64,000 bases of DNA from Pseudomonadota bacterium (lineage in GTDB: Bacteria; Pseudomonadota; Gammaproteobacteria; Burkholderiales; JABEVD01), in assembly GCA_021802545.1 (NCBI GenBank), contig JAJZRS010000003.1, positions 62,001 through 126,000 on the forward strand. The letters are read 5' to 3'. The translations under genes were made by a program, and so were the position numbers. This document shows, piece by piece, positions 8,497 through 20,622 of this stretch; within the stretch, counting starts at the first letter, position 1; every line of letters begins with the position of its first letter. Below the pieces are notes generated by a model. It was not told the DNA's origin. It saw nothing but the letters and a program-made list of their open reading frames with translations, and ran no database searches.

Positions 8497-9929
8497 CGGG
8501 GCAATTCCGAGTGTCCCATCAGGTATTCGTCGACCGACCTTGCGGCCTGCCTGCCTTCCCTGATCGCCCAGACCACGAGCGACTGGCCGCGGCGCATGTC
8601 CCCGGCCGAGAAGACCTTGGGAATGGAGGTCTGGTATTTGTTCGTGTCGGCTTTGACGTTGCCCCTGCCGTCGAATTCGATGCCGAGTTCCTTCAGCATG
8701 CCTTCGTGCACGGGGTGAAGATAGCCCATGGCGAGCAGCACGAGATCGGCCTTGAGCTCGAATTCGGAACCTTCGACTTCCTGCATCTTCATGCCGCCCG
8801 CATCATTCGGAACCCACTCGACGCGAACGGCGTGCAGCTTCCCGACTTGTCCGTTCTCGCCTGAAAAGCGTTTCGTGACGACGCTCCAATCCCTTTCGCA
8901 TCCCTCTTCCTGCGAGCTCGAGGTGCGCATCTTCAAGGGCCAGTTGGGCCATGTGAGCGGCCTGTTTTCCCTTTCGGGCGGCCTTGGCATGACTTCAAGC
9001 TGGGTCACGGATGCGGCGCCCTGCCTGATCGAGGTGCCGACGCAATCGGAGCCGGTGTCTCCCCCGCCGATGACGACGACATGCTTGTCTTTCGCGATGA
9101 TCTGGGAAGGCAGGGTATCGCCCGCATTTTTCTTGTTCTGCGGAATGAGGAAATTCAGAGCGAAATGCACGCCGTCGAGGTCTCTTCCCAGAATGGGAAG
9201 GTCGCGCGGCGTTTCGCTCCCGCCGGTGAGGACGACGGCATCGTATTCGTCGACGAGCGTTTTGGCTGGAAAGTCGACGCCCACATGCTGATTCACCCGA
9301 AATTCGACGCCTTCCTGCTTCATCTGCTCGACGCGCCTGTCGATATGACGCTTTTCAAGCTTGAAATCGGGAATGCCGTAACGCAGGAGCCCGCCTATCC
9401 TGTCGTTCTTTTCGAAAAGGACGACCTGGTGCCCGGCACGCGCCAGCTGCTGAGCGCAGGCCATCCCTGCTGGTCCTGAACCGACCACCGCGACTTTCTT
9501 GCCCGTTTTCCTTGCGGGGGCTTTCGGCTTGATCCAGCCTTCTTCCCAGCCCTTGTCGACTATGGCGTGTTCAATCGACTTGATCGTCACCGCATCATCA
9601 TTGATGTTCAGGGTACAGGCGGCCTCGCAAGGTGCGGGGCAGATCCTTCCGGTGAAGTCGGGAAAATTGTTCGTCGAATGCAGGACCTCTATGGCATCCT
9701 GCCACCTGCCCCTGTAGACCAGGTCGTTCCAGTCGGGAATGATGTTGTTGACGGGGCACCCCGAATGGCAGAAAGGAATGCCGCAATCCATGCAGCGCGC
9801 GCCTTGCTGGCGTATCCCTTCTTCGGAAAGCGGGTGAACGAACTCGTGATAATGATGGATGCGCTCTTCAACCGGCGATGCGGATTCGTTGACGCGCTTG
9901 ATTTCCATGAACCCTGTCGGCTTGCCCAT
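8493..9929 (-). CDS. gltD: Glutamate synthase small (beta) subunit
   Basis: A 478-residue FAD/NADPH subunit of glutamate synthase that passes electrons from NADPH through iron-sulfur clusters to GltB. The N-terminal region has [17 protein letters not shown] and further cysteines that bind 4Fe-4S clusters. FAD binding is seen at [17 protein letters not shown] (about 151-167) and NADPH binding at [11 protein letters not shown] (about 290). The start codon overlaps the gltB stop (TAATG). It forms the alpha-beta enzyme with GltB. Confidence 0.96.
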   Translation of the reverse strand: MGKPTGFMEIKRVNESASPVEERIHHYHEFVHPLSEEGIRQQGARCMDCGIPFCHSGCPVNNIIPDWNDLVYRGRWQDAIEVLHSTNNFPDFTGRICPAPCEAACTLNINDDAVTIKSIEHAIVDKGWEEGWIKPKAPARKTGKKVAVVGSGPAGMACAQQLARAGHQVVLFEKNDRIGGLLRYGIPDFKLEKRHIDRRVEQMKQEGVEFRVNQHVGVDFPAKTLVDEYDAVVLTGGSETPRDLPILGRDLDGVHFALNFLIPQNKKNAGDTLPSQIIAKDKHVVVIGGGDTGSDCVGTSIRQGAASVTQLEVMPRPPERENRPLTWPNWPLKMRTSSSQEEGCERDWSVVTKRFSGENGQVGKLHAVRVEWVPNDAGGMKMQEVEGSEFELKADLVLLAMGYLHPVHEGMLKELGIEFDGRGNVKADTNKYQTSIPKVFSAGDMRRGQSLVVWAIREGRQAARSVDEYLMGHSELPR

Positions 9930-12900
9930 TACGCAGACTCCAATACGGCCTTCTTGTTTTTCATGTCCTGAAGCGCACGCCTGAATTCGGTGGGCATGAC
10001 CTTCACGAATTTCGGCATGTAGTGCGCCCAGTTGTCCAGTATCGCCTTGGCCCTTGCGCTCCCCGTATAGGCGAAATGGTTCGAGATCAGCCTGCGCAAA
10101 AGGGTTTGATCGCTCTGAGCCAGGTGATCGACGCTGACTTTCCCATGCGATTCGAGATCACCCGATTCGTCGATGGCCTCTTCTTCGGGGATCGGTTCGA
10201 GCTCGACCATCGCCAGGTTGCAGCGCGCATCGAAATTGTTTTCCTCGTTAAGCACATAGGCGACCCCGCCGCTCATGCCAGCCGCGAAATTGCGCCCGGT
10301 TTGACCCAGAACGACCACGACGCCGCCAGTCATGTATTCGCAGCAGTGATCGCCCACGCCTTCTACGACAGCGGTGCAGCCGGAATTGCGCACGGCGAAG
10401 CGTTCCCCTGCGACGCCTCTGAAATAGGCCTCGCCCGAAATCGCGCCGTAAAGCACGGTGTTGCCGGCAACGATGTTCTCCTCGGGTACGGTCTTGCAGT
10501 CCCGGTCCGGGTAGATCACGACCCTGCCGCCCGAGAGCCCCTTGCCGACATAATCGTTGCCGTCGCCCTCGAGTTCGAAGGTGACGCCTGCGGCGAGGAA
10601 GGCACCGAAGCTTTGTCCTGCCGTTCCCCTGAAGTTGACATGGATGGTGTCGTCGGGGAGGCCGGCATGGCCGTACTGCTTCGCCACCTCGCCCGAGAGC
10701 ATGGCCCCCGCAGAGCGGTTGACGTTGCAGATGCCGCTTTCAATCCTGACCTTGGTGCGGTGCTGGATGGCAGGTTGGGCCTCGCCGATCAACTTGTGGT
10801 CGAGCGCCTTGGCGATACCGTGATCCTGGGTTTCCTGGTGATAGCGGGCGACTTCGCTCGGCATGTCAGGGCTGTAGAGTACGCTGGAGAGGTCGAGTCC
10901 CTTTGCCTTCCAGTGATTGACTGCGCGGCGGACGTCGATCAGATCGGTCCTGCCGATCAGGTCGTCGAACTTCCTGATGCCCATCTGAGCCATGTATTCG
11001 CGCACTTCCTCCGCGACGAAGAAGAAGTAGTTGACGACATGCTCGGGCTGTCCGGAGAATTTCTTGCGCAAGGTCTCGTCCTGGGTGGCGACGCCGACCG
11101 GGCAGGTGTTGAGATGGCATTTGCGCATCATGATGCAGCCTTCGACCACCAGGGGGGCGGTGGCGAAGCCGAATTCGTCTGCGCCCAAAAGCGCGCCGAT
11201 CAGCACGTCGCGGCCGGTCTTCATCTGTCCGTCGACCTGTACGGCCACCCTGCCCCTGAGCTTGTTGAGCACCAGGGTCTGCTGGGTTTCGGAAAGGCCG
11301 AGCTCCCATGGGGCGCCGGCATGCTTGACCGAGCTCAGCGGGCTCGCGCCTGTGCCGCCGTCGTATCCGGAGATCGTGATGTGGTCGGCTTTTGCCTTGG
11401 CCACGCCTGCCGCGATGGTTCCGACGCCCACTTCGGAAACGAGCTTGACGCTGATGCTCGCAGCGGGATTGACGTTCTTGAGGTCGTGGATCAACTGGGC
11501 AAGATCCTCGATCGAATAGATGTCGTGATGCGGCGGCGGGGAAATCAGCCCGACACCCGGTACGGAATGGCGCAGCTTGGCGATGTACTCGCTGACCTTG
11601 TGCCCGGGGAGTTGCCCGCCTTCACCGGGTTTTGCGCCCTGCGCCATCTTGATCTGGAGCTGGTCGGCATTGACCAGGTATTCAGCGGTGACGCCGAAGC
11701 GGCCGGCAGCGATCTGCTTGATCGCAGAGCGCATCGAATCGCCGTTCGGCAACGGCTTGAACCGGATGGGGTCTTCTCCGCCTTCGCCGGTATTGGATTT
11801 GCCGCCTATCCTGTTCATGGCAATGGCAAGCGTGCTGTGCGCCTCCTTGGAAATGGAGCCGAGCGACATCGCGCCGGTGGCGAAGCGCTTGACGATTTCC
11901 TTCGCCGGCTCGACTTCTTCGAGCGGAACCGACTTGCCCGGCTTGATGTCGAAAAGGCCGCGCAGCGTCATCAGCTGCTCGCTCTGATCGTTGATGAGCT
12001 TCGCGTATTCCTTGTAGGTGCTGAAGCTGCCGGAGCGCGTCGCATGCTGCAGCTTCGAAATGCTCTCTGGCGTCCAGAGATGGGCTTCGCCCCTCAATCT
12101 ATAGGCGTATTCCCCGCCCACGTCCAACGCATTCTGGTAAATCGGGGCATTGCCGAAGGCAAGCTGATGGATTTCCGCCGCTTCCCTTGCGACCTCGTCA
12201 AGCCCGATGCCTTCCACGCGGCTGGAAGTGCCGGGGAAATAGCGCTGGATGAAGGCCGAATTCAATCCGACCGCTTCGAAAATCTGGGCGCCGCAATAGG
12301 ACTGGTAGGTCGATATGCCCATCTTCGACATGACCTTCAGCAGTCCTTTGGAAACGGCCTTGACGAAGCGTTTCTTGGCTTCCCCTGGCGACAGGTCGGC
12401 GGGAAGCATTTCAGTCATGTTTTCAATGGTCTCGAACGCGAGCCAGGGATGAACCGCTTCGGCACCGTATCCCGCGAGCAGCGCGAAATGGTGAACCTCG
12501 CGCGCGGAACCCGTCTCGACCACCAAGCCGGAGCTCGTCCTGAGGCCGGTCTTGACGAGATGGTGGTGCACGCACGATGTCGCGAGCAGCGCAGGAACAG
12601 GAATGCGGGTTCCGTCGACGGAGTGGTCGGAGAGGATCAGGATGGTGACCCCTTCCCGCACCGATTTTTCAGCGGTATCGCAAAGGGATTCCAGTGCGGC
12701 TTCCATGCCGGCCGCGCCGTCCGCTGCCGGATAGCAGATGTCCAGCACCTTCGAGGTGAAGCGTCCGCCCGTGAGCGCCGAGATTTCTTTCAGCTTTTCC
12801 ATGTCGGCCGACGACAGGACGGGCTGGCTCACTTCCAGTCTCGCCTGCGGATTGGTTTCGTCTATGCCGAGCAGATTCGGTTTGGGGCCGATGAAGGACA

Positions 12901-14509
12901 CAAGCGACATCACCAGCTCTTCCCTGATCGGGTCGATCGGGGGGTTCGTGACCTGCGCGAAGAGCTGCTTGAAATAACTGTAGAGCGGCTTGAGCTTGTT
13001 CGACATCACCGCGAGCGGCGAGTCGTTGCCCATGGACCCGGTGGCTTCCTGGCCTGTCGCAGCCATGGGCTGCATCAGGAACTTGATGTCTTCCTGGGTG
13101 TAGTCGAAAGCCTGCTGGCAGTCGAGGAGCGGCGTCGAATGACCGGATTCAGTCGCGGTTTCGGGCAATTCGGAGAGCAGCAGTCTGGATTCGCCGAGCC
13201 ATTTTCCGTAAGGCTTCTTGGCGGCCAAGGTGTCCTTGAGTTCCTTGTCGTCGATGATGCGGCCGGCCTCCAGGTCGATCAGGAACATCTTGCCCGGCTG
13301 CAGGCGCCATTTCTTGACGATGCTGCTTTGCGGAATGTCGAGCACCCCCATCTCGGAAGCCATGACGACCAGGTTGTCGTCGGTGATCAGGTAGCGTGCG
13401 GGCCGCAGTCCGTTCCTGTCCAGGGTTGCGCCGATCTGCCTGCCGTCCGTGAAGGCGACTGCAGCCGGACCATCCCAGGGTTCCATCAGGGCAGCATGGT
13501 ATTCGTAGAAGTCGCGGCGTGCATCGTCCATGAGCGGATTGCCTGCCCAGGCTTCGGGGATCAGCATCATCATCGCATGGGCGAGCGAATAGCCGCCCGC
13601 AACGAGCAGCTCGAGCGCATTGTCGAAACAGGCCGAGTCGGACTGGCCTTCGACGATCAGCGGCCAGATCTTTTCGAGGTCGTCGCCCAACACAGGAGAG
13701 GACATGGCTTCGTGGCGCGCCGTCATCCAGTTGACATTGCCGCGCATGGTGTTGATTTCGCCGTTATGCGCGATCATCCTGAAGGGATGGGCGAGATCCC
13801 AGGTCGGGAATGTGTTGGTCGAAAAACGCTGATGAACCAGCGCAAGCGCGGAGACGACATCCTCGTTTTCAAGATCGGGATAATATTCGCCGACCTGGTC
13901 GGCCAGCAGCATGCCCTTGTAGACGATGGTCCTTGAAGACATCGAGGGGATGTAGAATGCCTCGGTGAGGCCGAGCTTCCTTACGGCATGCTCGACGCTT
14001 TTCCTGATGACGAAAAGGCGACGCTCGAAGCCGTCCTGGTCCTGGCAAGCGCTGCCGATGAAGACCTGGCGCACGCGAGGCTCGACCTTCTTCACGCCCT
14101 CGCCAAGCCCGGCGTTTCTGGTGGGTACATCCCGCCAGCCCAGCAGGACTTGGCCTTCGGATGCGATGAGGTCGGAAATGATTTTTTCGCAGGCTTCGCG
14201 TTCCCCGGTATTTTGGGGCAGGAAAATCATGCCGACGCCGTATTTGCCCGCATTGGGGAGGGAAAAGCCGCATTTCTGCCTGAAATAGGCATCAGGAATC
14301 TGGATAAGGATGCCCGCGCCGTCGCCTGCAAGCGGATCCGCGCCTGTTGCGCCTCGATGCGTGAGATTCTTCAGGATCTGCAGCCCCTGGCTGACTATGC
14401 TGTGGCGCTTGTTTCCCTTGATATGGGCGATAAAGCCGACGCCGCAGGCGTCGTGCTCGAAACCCGGATCATACAATCCCTGCCTTCCAGGCAACGTGAA
14501 TTGGCTCAA
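9929..14509 (-). CDS. gltB: Glutamate synthase large (alpha) subunit
   Basis: A 1526-residue subunit that hydrolyses glutamine and transfers the ammonia to 2-oxoglutarate to make glutamate. The N-terminal class II amidotransferase has its nucleophile Cys22 in [11 protein letters not shown] after a short propeptide. Central and FMN synthase domains follow, with the 3Fe-4S motif CHLNTCPVG near residue 1120 and a C-terminal GXGXG beta-helix. The start is TTG, preceded by AAGAGG about 6 nt upstream. A very long open frame on the opposite strand (10022-13936) is a codon-bias shadow. Confidence 0.97.
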   Translation of the reverse strand: MSQFTLPGRQGLYDPGFEHDACGVGFIAHIKGNKRHSIVSQGLQILKNLTHRGATGADPLAGDGAGILIQIPDAYFRQKCGFSLPNAGKYGVGMIFLPQNTGEREACEKIISDLIASEGQVLLGWRDVPTRNAGLGEGVKKVEPRVRQVFIGSACQDQDGFERRLFVIRKSVEHAVRKLGLTEAFYIPSMSSRTIVYKGMLLADQVGEYYPDLENEDVVSALALVHQRFSTNTFPTWDLAHPFRMIAHNGEINTMRGNVNWMTARHEAMSSPVLGDDLEKIWPLIVEGQSDSACFDNALELLVAGGYSLAHAMMMLIPEAWAGNPLMDDARRDFYEYHAALMEPWDGPAAVAFTDGRQIGATLDRNGLRPARYLITDDNLVVMASEMGVLDIPQSSIVKKWRLQPGKMFLIDLEAGRIIDDKELKDTLAAKKPYGKWLGESRLLLSELPETATESGHSTPLLDCQQAFDYTQEDIKFLMQPMAATGQEATGSMGNDSPLAVMSNKLKPLYSYFKQLFAQVTNPPIDPIREELVMSLVSFIGPKPNLLGIDETNPQARLEVSQPVLSSADMEKLKEISALTGGRFTSKVLDICYPAADGAAGMEAALESLCDTAEKSVREGVTILILSDHSVDGTRIPVPALLATSCVHHHLVKTGLRTSSGLVVETGSAREVHHFALLAGYGAEAVHPWLAFETIENMTEMLPADLSPGEAKKRFVKAVSKGLLKVMSKMGISTYQSYCGAQIFEAVGLNSAFIQRYFPGTSSRVEGIGLDEVAREAAEIHQLAFGNAPIYQNALDVGGEYAYRLRGEAHLWTPESISKLQHATRSGSFSTYKEYAKLINDQSEQLMTLRGLFDIKPGKSVPLEEVEPAKEIVKRFATGAMSLGSISKEAHSTLAIAMNRIGGKSNTGEGGEDPIRFKPLPNGDSMRSAIKQIAAGRFGVTAEYLVNADQLQIKMAQGAKPGEGGQLPGHKVSEYIAKLRHSVPGVGLISPPPHHDIYSIEDLAQLIHDLKNVNPAASISVKLVSEVGVGTIAAGVAKAKADHITISGYDGGTGASPLSSVKHAGAPWELGLSETQQTLVLNKLRGRVAVQVDGQMKTGRDVLIGALLGADEFGFATAPLVVEGCIMMRKCHLNTCPVGVATQDETLRKKFSGQPEHVVNYFFFVAEEVREYMAQMGIRKFDDLIGRTDLIDVRRAVNHWKAKGLDLSSVLYSPDMPSEVARYHQETQDHGIAKALDHKLIGEAQPAIQHRTKVRIESGICNVNRSAGAMLSGEVAKQYGHAGLPDDTIHVNFRGTAGQSFGAFLAAGVTFELEGDGNDYVGKGLSGGRVVIYPDRDCKTVPEENIVAGNTVLYGAISGEAYFRGVAGERFAVRNSGCTAVVEGVGDHCCEYMTGGVVVVLGQTGRNFAAGMSGGVAYVLNEENNFDARCNLAMVELEPIPEEEAIDESGDLESHGKVSVDHLAQSDQTLLRRLISNHFAYTGSARAKAILDNWAHYMPKFVKVMPTEFRRALQDMKNKKAVLESA

Positions 14510-14542
14510 GTTCTACCTCTTGATCTATAAGCTATCGAAAGC

Positions 14543-14559
14543 CGGCGCTTCATGCGCCG
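14543..14559 (-). terminator. GC hairpin between dgt and gltB
   Basis: A perfect 6-bp stem CGGCGC/GCGCCG with a 5-nt loop lies in the 119-nt gap between the dgt stop and the gltB start. On the minus strand it is followed by GCTTTC. It may weaken read-through from dgt into gltB or shape the gltB leader. The weak T-run makes true termination doubtful. Confidence 0.3.
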
Positions 14560-14628
14560 CAACCCCTGAACACTCGAGGGAAAGTTTTTGATTCTACCTT
14601 TTCCGGGAGATCACTTCAACCTCGAAAG

Positions 14629-15756
14629 TCAAAGGGTGATTTCTTCGACAGCGAAGATGCGCCGGTGTTCTCGGATGGCGTAGCGGTCGGTCATGCCGGC
14701 GATATAGTCGGCGGTGACGCGCATGAGGTCGCTGTCGGTTTTTTCCTGGAATTGCGAGGGGAGCAGGCGGGGGTCTTGCGTGAAGGCTGTAAAAAGATCG
14801 GAAATGATGCGCTTGGCTTTCGCACTCATCCTGGTCACTTTGTAGTGCTGGTATAAGCGCGTTCTCAAAAAATGCTTGAGTTCATGCTGCTCTTCCCGCA
14901 TTTGCGGGCTGAATGCGATGAGGGCGGGGGAAGAGCGGACATCTTCCATGTTTCCGGGGTTGCTGGAAGCGATGTTACTGCTGCTCTGCACGATCAGGTC
15001 GACCACTTGGGAGTTGATCATGCGGCGGATCGTTTCATGGATCATGCGCCGCCCGGAGATGTCCGGGAAATGCGATCTGGCCATCTCAATGTGTCTTGAA
15101 AATATGGGGACGGAAGCGAGCTCATCGAGCGTGATGAGGCCTGAGCGCAGGCCGTCGTCGACATCGTGGTTGTTGTAGGCGATTTCGTCTGCGAGATTGG
15201 CGAGCTGTGCCTCCAGGTTCGGCTGCTGTTTCTTCAGAAAGCGTTCGCCGACATCTCCAAGAAGTTCCGCATTCTTGGCCGAGCAGTGCTTGAGGATTCC
15301 CTCCCGGGTTTCGAAGCACAAATTGAGTCCGTCGAAAGCGCCGTAACGCTCTTCGAGGATGTCCACAACGCGCAGGGACTGCAGGTTGTGTTCGAAGCCG
15401 CCGTGGGCTTTCATGCATTCGTTGAGGGCGTCCTGTCCGGCATGGCCGAAAGGCGTGTGCCCAAGATCGTGGGCGAGCGCGATCGCCTCCACCAGGTCTT
15501 CGTTGAGGTTCAGATTGCGCGCGATTGAACGGCCGATCTGGGCGACTTCAATGCTGTGGGTGAGCCGTGTGCGGAAAAGGTCACCCTCGTGGTTCACGAA
15601 CACCTGGGTCTTGTATTCGAGCCTTCTGAACGCCGAGGAATGAATGATCCTGTCGCGGTCCCGCTGGAATTCGGTGCGGCCTTCCGGCGCATCTTCCCGG
15701 TGCCGCCTGCCGCGGCTTCTTTCCGGACTTGCTGCGTAGGGGGCGAGTTCAGCCAT
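14629..15756 (-). CDS. dgt: Deoxyguanosinetriphosphate triphosphohydrolase-like protein
   Basis: A 375-residue HD-domain phosphohydrolase that cleaves dNTPs to nucleoside and triphosphate. It has the N-terminal [20 protein letters not shown] signature, [13 protein letters not shown] with metal ligand His67, and H96-D97 in [15 protein letters not shown]. Length corresponds to the dGTPase-like (type 2) branch rather than to E. coli Dgt of about 505 residues. Its ATG lies 8 nt inside the aroB 3' end, in the usual betaproteobacterial aroK-aroB-dgt order. Confidence 0.92.
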   Translation of the reverse strand: MAELAPYAASPERSRGRRHREDAPEGRTEFQRDRDRIIHSSAFRRLEYKTQVFVNHEGDLFRTRLTHSIEVAQIGRSIARNLNLNEDLVEAIALAHDLGHTPFGHAGQDALNECMKAHGGFEHNLQSLRVVDILEERYGAFDGLNLCFETREGILKHCSAKNAELLGDVGERFLKKQQPNLEAQLANLADEIAYNNHDVDDGLRSGLITLDELASVPIFSRHIEMARSHFPDISGRRMIHETIRRMINSQVVDLIVQSSSNIASSNPGNMEDVRSSPALIAFSPQMREEQHELKHFLRTRLYQHYKVTRMSAKAKRIISDLFTAFTQDPRLLPSQFQEKTDSDLMRVTADYIAGMTDRYAIREHRRIFAVEEITL

Positions 15757-16828
15757 GGACTTTCAGGACGAAAGAGAGGTCATCGCGAGAAACGTCGGAT
15801 CTGATGCTGGCCTTGCCGATCTCGTCCAGCACGATGAAGCGCATTTTTCCGCCTTCGACCTTCTTGTCTAGCTCCATCAACTGGATATAGCGCTCGATTC
15901 CGATATTTGGGGATGCCGTCGGGAGCCCGGCTTGTTCGAAGATGCGGGTAATGCGCCCGACATCCTCGGCGGCCAGCATGCCCAGCTTCTGCGAAAGCCT
16001 TGCGGCGAGGATGGTGCCTGCAGCGACCGCTTCCCCATGCAGCCAGTTCCCGTATCCCATCGCGTTCTCTATGGCGTGGCCGAATGTATGCCCCAGGTTG
16101 AGCAAGGCGCGCTCCCCCGATTCCCGCTCGTCGCGCCCGACGACAATGGCCTTGTTTTCGCAGGAGCGCGAGATGGCGTAGCCCAGTGCATCCGGATCGC
16201 GCGCAAGCAGCGCCGCCATGTTGTTTTCGAGCCACTCGAAGAATGCAATATCCCTGATCAGGCCGTACTTGATGATTTCGGCGATGCCGGCCTTGAGCTC
16301 CCTGTCGGGCAGCGTGTTCAGGGTGCCTGTGTCGGCAAGCACCAGTTTCGGCTGATAGAAGGCGCCGATCATGTTCTTGCCCAGCGGATGGTTGATTCCG
16401 GTCTTGCCCCCTACCGAGGAATCGACCTGTGAAAGCAGGGTGGTCGGTATCTGGATGAAGGGCACGCCGCGCAGATAGGTGGCTGCCGCGAAGCCCGAGA
16501 TGTCACCGATGACGCCGCCGCCGAGGGCAATCAGGGTGGTGCTGCGCTCGCAACGGTTTTCCAGCAGGGCGTCGTAGATCAGGTTCAGGGTTTCCCAGTT
16601 CTTGTACCGCTCGCCATCGGGAAGGATGATGGAAATGCCGGCGACTCCCGCATCGTCCAGCGCCCGCTTCAGCGCATCGAGGTAAAGCGGGGCGACCGTC
16701 GTGTTGGTGACGATGGCCGCCCTTTTTTGCGCCAATGCGGGGAGCAGGAGTTCAACGCGCTCAAGGAGATTCGTTCCGATATGGATGGGATAGCTGCGGT
16801 GATTCAGGTCGACGGTCAGTGTGCGCAT
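15749..16828 (-). CDS. aroB: 3-dehydroquinate synthase
   Basis: The second shikimate-pathway enzyme, 359 residues, converting DAHP to 3-dehydroquinate with NAD+ and a divalent metal. The NAD-binding loop [19 protein letters not shown] (about residues 102-120) and metal-binding His residues in [11 protein letters not shown] (about 246-256) and [10 protein letters not shown] are present. The start is 2 nt after the aroK stop, so the pair is co-transcribed and probably coupled. Confidence 0.97.
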   Translation of the reverse strand: MRTLTVDLNHRSYPIHIGTNLLERVELLLPALAQKRAAIVTNTTVAPLYLDALKRALDDAGVAGISIILPDGERYKNWETLNLIYDALLENRCERSTTLIALGGGVIGDISGFAAATYLRGVPFIQIPTTLLSQVDSSVGGKTGINHPLGKNMIGAFYQPKLVLADTGTLNTLPDRELKAGIAEIIKYGLIRDIAFFEWLENNMAALLARDPDALGYAISRSCENKAIVVGRDERESGERALLNLGHTFGHAIENAMGYGNWLHGEAVAAGTILAARLSQKLGMLAAEDVGRITRIFEQAGLPTASPNIGIERYIQLMELDKKVEGGKMRFIVLDEIGKASIRSDVSRDDLSFVLKVHG

Positions 16829-16830
16829 TC

Positions 16831-17355
16831 TCAGGAGTTTCCCTTTTCCAGCAGTTGCAGGATGTGGCGGGCGAGGCTGCTTACGCTTTGCTTGCTGGTA
16901 TCGACCACGATGTCGGCCACTTCCTTGTAAAGCGGATCGCGCAGGGCAAACAGCTCGGAAAGCTTTGCGTGCGGGTCCTCGGTCTGCAGCAGGGGGCGGT
17001 TCTTGTCATGCCTCGTTCTCGCCCAGAGGTCATCGACGGACGCTCGCAGGTAGATGACGATACCGTTGTTTCTAAGCAAGGCCCGGTTTTGCTCGGCGAG
17101 CACGGCGCCCCCGCCGGTTGCCAGGACGATGTTGCGCATCTGGGTCAATTCATTCAGCACGGACGATTCGCGAACCCTGAAACCGGCCTCGCCTTCCACT
17201 TCAAAAATGTGGGAAATGCTTACCCCGGTCTTGTTCTTGATTTCCTGATCGGAATCGTAAAAAACTTTTCCGGTCTGCCTGGCAAGCATTTTCCCTACGG
17301 TTGTTTTTCCGGCCCCCATGAGGCCGACAAGATAAATATTATCCGAAAAATTCAT
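16831..17355 (-). CDS. aroK: Shikimate kinase
   Basis: A 174-residue P-loop kinase that phosphorylates shikimate at the 3-hydroxyl. Walker [13 protein letters not shown] spans residues 11-22, the substrate-binding DSDQEI follows near 35, and the GGGAV loop near 80. The lid arginine lies in [12 protein letters not shown]. It is downstream of pilQ with a 29-nt gap, an arrangement common in beta- and gammaproteobacteria. Confidence 0.97.
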   Translation of the reverse strand: MNFSDNIYLVGLMGAGKTTVGKMLARQTGKVFYDSDQEIKNKTGVSISHIFEVEGEAGFRVRESSVLNELTQMRNIVLATGGGAVLAEQNRALLRNNGIVIYLRASVDDLWARTRHDKNRPLLQTEDPHAKLSELFALRDPLYKEVADIVVDTSKQSVSSLARHILQLLEKGNS

Positions 17356-17384
17356 TCATGGAGGCCAGCTCGACGCTGGCCGGT

Positions 17385-19490
17385 TCAAAAGAGGTTGAGG
17401 CTGCTCTGCAACACCTTGGGCGATACGAATATCAAAAGCTCGCTCTTCTGATCGAGTTTCGCGCTGCCCTTGAACAGATTGCCCAATACGGGAATATCGC
17501 CCAGCAGCGGCACCTTGTTGATGGTATTGCTGATGTTCTGGGTATGGATTCCGCCCACGACCACCGTGCCTCCGTTGTCGACCAGCACCTGGGTCTTGAT
17601 CTTCTTGGTATTGATCGGCGGCGGACTGCCAGGCGCTGCGGTACCGGGGCTGTCCTGGGTGACGGTGAGATCCATGATGATGCTGTTGTTCGGCGTGATC
17701 TGCGGCTTGACCTTGAGGCTCAGAACGGCGCTGATGAACTGCGTGACAGGCAGTACGCCAACAGTTCCTGTGGTCGCCGTAGTATAAGGGATCTGCTGCC
17801 CCGACTCGATCGTGGCTTCGACGTTATTTGCCGTCACGACTTTGGGGCTCGAAATGACCTTGCCCGTTCCGTCGGTTTCCAGCGCATCGATTTCGAGATT
17901 GAGGAACTTGGTCGCAGAGGAATTGAAGAGCAGGAAGGAAAGCGCGCCCTGGCCTGCTGCTCCTGTAACGCTTGGCGTCGTGAACGGGATGTTTACGTTG
18001 GTGTTGCCTGCAGTGCTGGTGCCGCCAGTTGCACCGCTGCCAGCCGTGTTGCTGCCCCCGAGCGTGACGATCGGGCTGCCGCTGTTTTGCGCCGTGCCGC
18101 CGATCGGGCTCGAATACCCGAGCTTTGTTCCGATATTTCTGCCGAAATCGGTAGAGGCCTGAACGATTCTCGCCTCGATCATGACCTGTCGCAGAGGGGT
18201 GTCGATTTTCTGGACGAATTTCCTGACTTCCTCGAGCTTGGTCGGCGTATCCTGCACGAACAGCGTGTTCGTCACCGGATCGACGACGACGCTGCCGCGC
18301 TTCGATAGAATGCGCTGCTTCTCGTCGCCCAGGATCTTCTGAATGTCGACCGCTTTCTGGTAATTGAGCTGAATGCTTTCAGTACGGGTTTCTTCGAGCT
18401 CGGAGATTTTCTGTTTGCCTTCGAGATCCTGTTTCTCCCTCGCCGCGATCTCGGCGCGGGGCGCGATCATGACGACGTTGCCGACCTTGGTCATGCCGAG
18501 GCCCTTTTGCTCGAGAATGATATCGAGCGCCTGGTCCCACGGCACATCCTTGAGCCGCAAAGTCAGGTTGCCGCTGACAGTGTCGCTGATCACGATGTTG
18601 AGCCCGGTGAAGTCGGCGATTGCAAAAAGCAGCGAGCGCACATCGGTGTTCCTGAAATCGAGAGAAAGCTTGTTTCCGCTATATCCGGGTTTGCCTCCCT
18701 GAACGAGTGCGTTGGGGTTGACCACGACCGGCTTCACTTCCAGGATGAACTTGTCGTCTGCCTGGTAGGCCGACTGTTCCCATTGCCCCTTGGGTTCGAT
18801 CACCATCTTCACGTTGTTCCCCTGGGAGAAGGTGTCGATGGTGTTGACCGGCGTGCCGAAGTCGATGACTTCCAGCCTGCGTTCGAGATTGCTGGGCAGT
18901 TTGGTCTTGAGAAACTGGACGACGATCCCTGTCCCCTGCCGGCTGACATCGATGCCCGTGTTCGAATCGGAGAGGTCGACTTCGACCCTGGCTTCTCCGT
19001 TTGCGCCGCGGTGGAAACCGATGTCGCGTATGGCGTGGACCTGGTCGCCGGGTTCGGGAGAAGCGAAAAGCGTGGCCGAGCTTGTTCCGGTGCCTGCGGC
19101 AGGCCCGATCGAATGAAGCGTGATGAGGAGGTTGCTGCCGTCGATCTTGGATTCATAAGTGACCGGGCGCAGCAGGTTCATCACCATCCTGGTGCGCTCG
19201 CCGGCCTGCACGATGTTGATGCTTGTCAGATCGCCCTTGTCGACCTGCACCGTATTCTTGTCGAGCGTGCTGCCGACCCCCTTGAAATCGAAAGCGACCC
19301 TGGCGGGATTGTTGATTGCGAAAGAAGAGGGGACCGCCGGTAATTTCTGTTTCAAGGCAACCTTGACCAGGAGTCCGCCGCCTTCAAGGCTGACCACCCC
19401 GACTGAGTTGATGCTGTTGGATGCTGCCATGGCCACCGAAAGTGACAGGCTGAGCATCAGGCCTAATATCTGGGTGATTAGTCGCTTCAT
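17385..19490 (-). CDS. pilQ: Type IV pilus secretin PilQ
   Basis: The outer-membrane secretin through which type IV pili extend. The chosen start is ATG 19490 (MKRLITQ), 5 nt after a GGGAG; an in-frame ATG 12 nt upstream overlaps the pilP stop. The 701 residues include a signal peptide (1-22), AMIN-type peptidoglycan-binding domains (about 30-240), an STN/secretin N domain (about 285-420) and the C-terminal secretin domain ending SELLIFVSPKVL. A Gly/Ser/Thr-rich insertion of about 50 residues (about 465-515) interrupts the secretin domain; such variable loops are known in PilQ. Confidence 0.95.
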   Translation of the reverse strand: MKRLITQILGLMLSLSLSVAMAASNSINSVGVVSLEGGGLLVKVALKQKLPAVPSSFAINNPARVAFDFKGVGSTLDKNTVQVDKGDLTSINIVQAGERTRMVMNLLRPVTYESKIDGSNLLITLHSIGPAAGTGTSSATLFASPEPGDQVHAIRDIGFHRGANGEARVEVDLSDSNTGIDVSRQGTGIVVQFLKTKLPSNLERRLEVIDFGTPVNTIDTFSQGNNVKMVIEPKGQWEQSAYQADDKFILEVKPVVVNPNALVQGGKPGYSGNKLSLDFRNTDVRSLLFAIADFTGLNIVISDTVSGNLTLRLKDVPWDQALDIILEQKGLGMTKVGNVVMIAPRAEIAAREKQDLEGKQKISELEETRTESIQLNYQKAVDIQKILGDEKQRILSKRGSVVVDPVTNTLFVQDTPTKLEEVRKFVQKIDTPLRQVMIEARIVQASTDFGRNIGTKLGYSSPIGGTAQNSGSPIVTLGGSNTAGSGATGGTSTAGNTNVNIPFTTPSVTGAAGQGALSFLLFNSSATKFLNLEIDALETDGTGKVISSPKVVTANNVEATIESGQQIPYTTATTGTVGVLPVTQFISAVLSLKVKPQITPNNSIIMDLTVTQDSPGTAAPGSPPPINTKKIKTQVLVDNGGTVVVGGIHTQNISNTINKVPLLGDIPVLGNLFKGSAKLDQKSELLIFVSPKVLQSSLNLF

Positions 19491-19501
19491 GTTGGCTCCC
19501 A

Positions 19502-20008
19502 TTAATCCACCAGCTGCAGCGTGCTGGTTCTCTCGGTCCAGTCTCCAGAAGTATCCTGGACGAGTTCCCGAATCTTGATCTCTTTTTCAGTGATTTCGAC
19601 GATCTTGCCGAAATTCTGCCCCAAGTGATTGCCCTTGGTGACGCGGTAAAGGGTGTTGTCGGGCGCCTTGATCAGCGCATAGATCGTATCCCCCTGGCGG
19701 ATCACCCCGACCATCCTCAGCCCGTCGATCGGGAAGGACTCGAGCGCTTCCTTGCGCCGGTTGGGGTCGGGCTGCAGCGCGCCGCCCTTTCCGAGTTTCA
19801 GCATTTCCATCTTCTTGGGATTGAAGGGATCGGTCAGATCGAAATCGTCATAAACGAAAGGCTCGTAAGGCCGCACTTCGGGAAGCGGCTCGACCTTTCC
19901 CCTGAGCCCGTTGCCGGAATTCTTCACGAAATCCTGAAGGTCCTGGAATTTGCCGTTTCCGCAAGCGGCAAGCGAAAGGGCGACTATCATGATCATTATC
20001 CCTTTCAT
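19502..20008 (-). CDS. pilP: Type IV pilus lipoprotein PilP
   Basis: A 168-residue lipoprotein that links the inner-membrane PilMNO platform to the PilQ secretin. The lipobox LAAC ends at Cys16 after a short hydrophobic stretch. A disordered linker then leads to the C-terminal beta-sandwich domain (about 90-165). The gene overlaps pilO (ATGA) and its TAA overlaps an ATG upstream of the pilQ start. Confidence 0.93.
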   Translation of the reverse strand: MKGIMIMIVALSLAACGNGKFQDLQDFVKNSGNGLRGKVEPLPEVRPYEPFVYDDFDLTDPFNPKKMEMLKLGKGGALQPDPNRRKEALESFPIDGLRMVGVIRQGDTIYALIKAPDNTLYRVTKGNHLGQNFGKIVEITEKEIKIRELVQDTSGDWTERTSTLQLVD

Positions 20009-20622
20009 TTCGCGCCTTTCTTGACCGGTTTGTTGCCGTGTCCGCGCTCGTCGGGATAGCGATAAGTCTTGACGGTTGCATTCATGGTCAGCATGCTGTC
20101 CGATTTCGGCACGATGCTGATGTTGCCCAAGGTGACGATGCGGGGCAATTGAGCGAGATCGCTGGCGAAAGCGCCGATGTCGTGATAACTGCCTGTGACC
20201 TTGATCTGGATAGGCAGCTCGTCATAATATTCCGTGATCGTTTCCTTCTGCGCAGGCCTGAACAGATCGAACTGCAGGCCGCGGCCGATGCCTGCCTGAT
20301 TGATGTCGACAAGCAGCGCTTCCATTTCGGAACGGTTGGGCAGCTGCTTCAGAAGCGCACCGAAGGATTTCTCGATTTCCTTGAGCTGGTTCTTGTAAAA
20401 AACGAGATTGACCGCCTCCTTTTTCTTTTCAAGGAAGGTTTGCTTCAGCGTGATTTCCTGGTGCTTGGCATTGTCGAGTTCGTCCCATTGCCCTTTCCAG
20501 TCCAGGAAAAAGCCGAGAACGATGAAAGCCAGAAGAATCCCGCCGAGCAGGGCCATCTTGGGCCCCCAGGGCCAGGAACCCGGGTCTTTCAAGTTCAGAT
20601 TCTTGAATTCATCAAGATTCAT
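20005..20622 (-). CDS. pilO: Type IV pilus assembly protein PilO
   Basis: A 205-residue bitopic inner-membrane protein that heterodimerises with PilN. A short cytoplasmic N-terminus (MNLDEFKNLNLKDPGSWPW) is followed by one membrane helix (about 24-43), a coiled coil (about 45-90) and a periplasmic ferredoxin-like domain. It overlaps pilN by 11 nt and pilP by 4 nt, consistent with coupled stoichiometric synthesis. Confidence 0.93.
   Translation of the reverse strand: MNLDEFKNLNLKDPGSWPWGPKMALLGGILLAFIVLGFFLDWKGQWDELDNAKHQEITLKQTFLEKKKEAVNLVFYKNQLKEIEKSFGALLKQLPNRSEMEALLVDINQAGIGRGLQFDLFRPAQKETITEYYDELPIQIKVTGSYHDIGAFASDLAQLPRIVTLGNISIVPKSDSMLTMNATVKTYRYPDERGHGNKPVKKGAK

Noticed and set aside
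10022..13936. A 1304-codon open frame on the plus strand opposite gltB
   Set aside because: It mirrors gltB over nearly its full length, has no ribosome site and no recognisable domain. Long antisense frames are expected opposite GC-biased codons.
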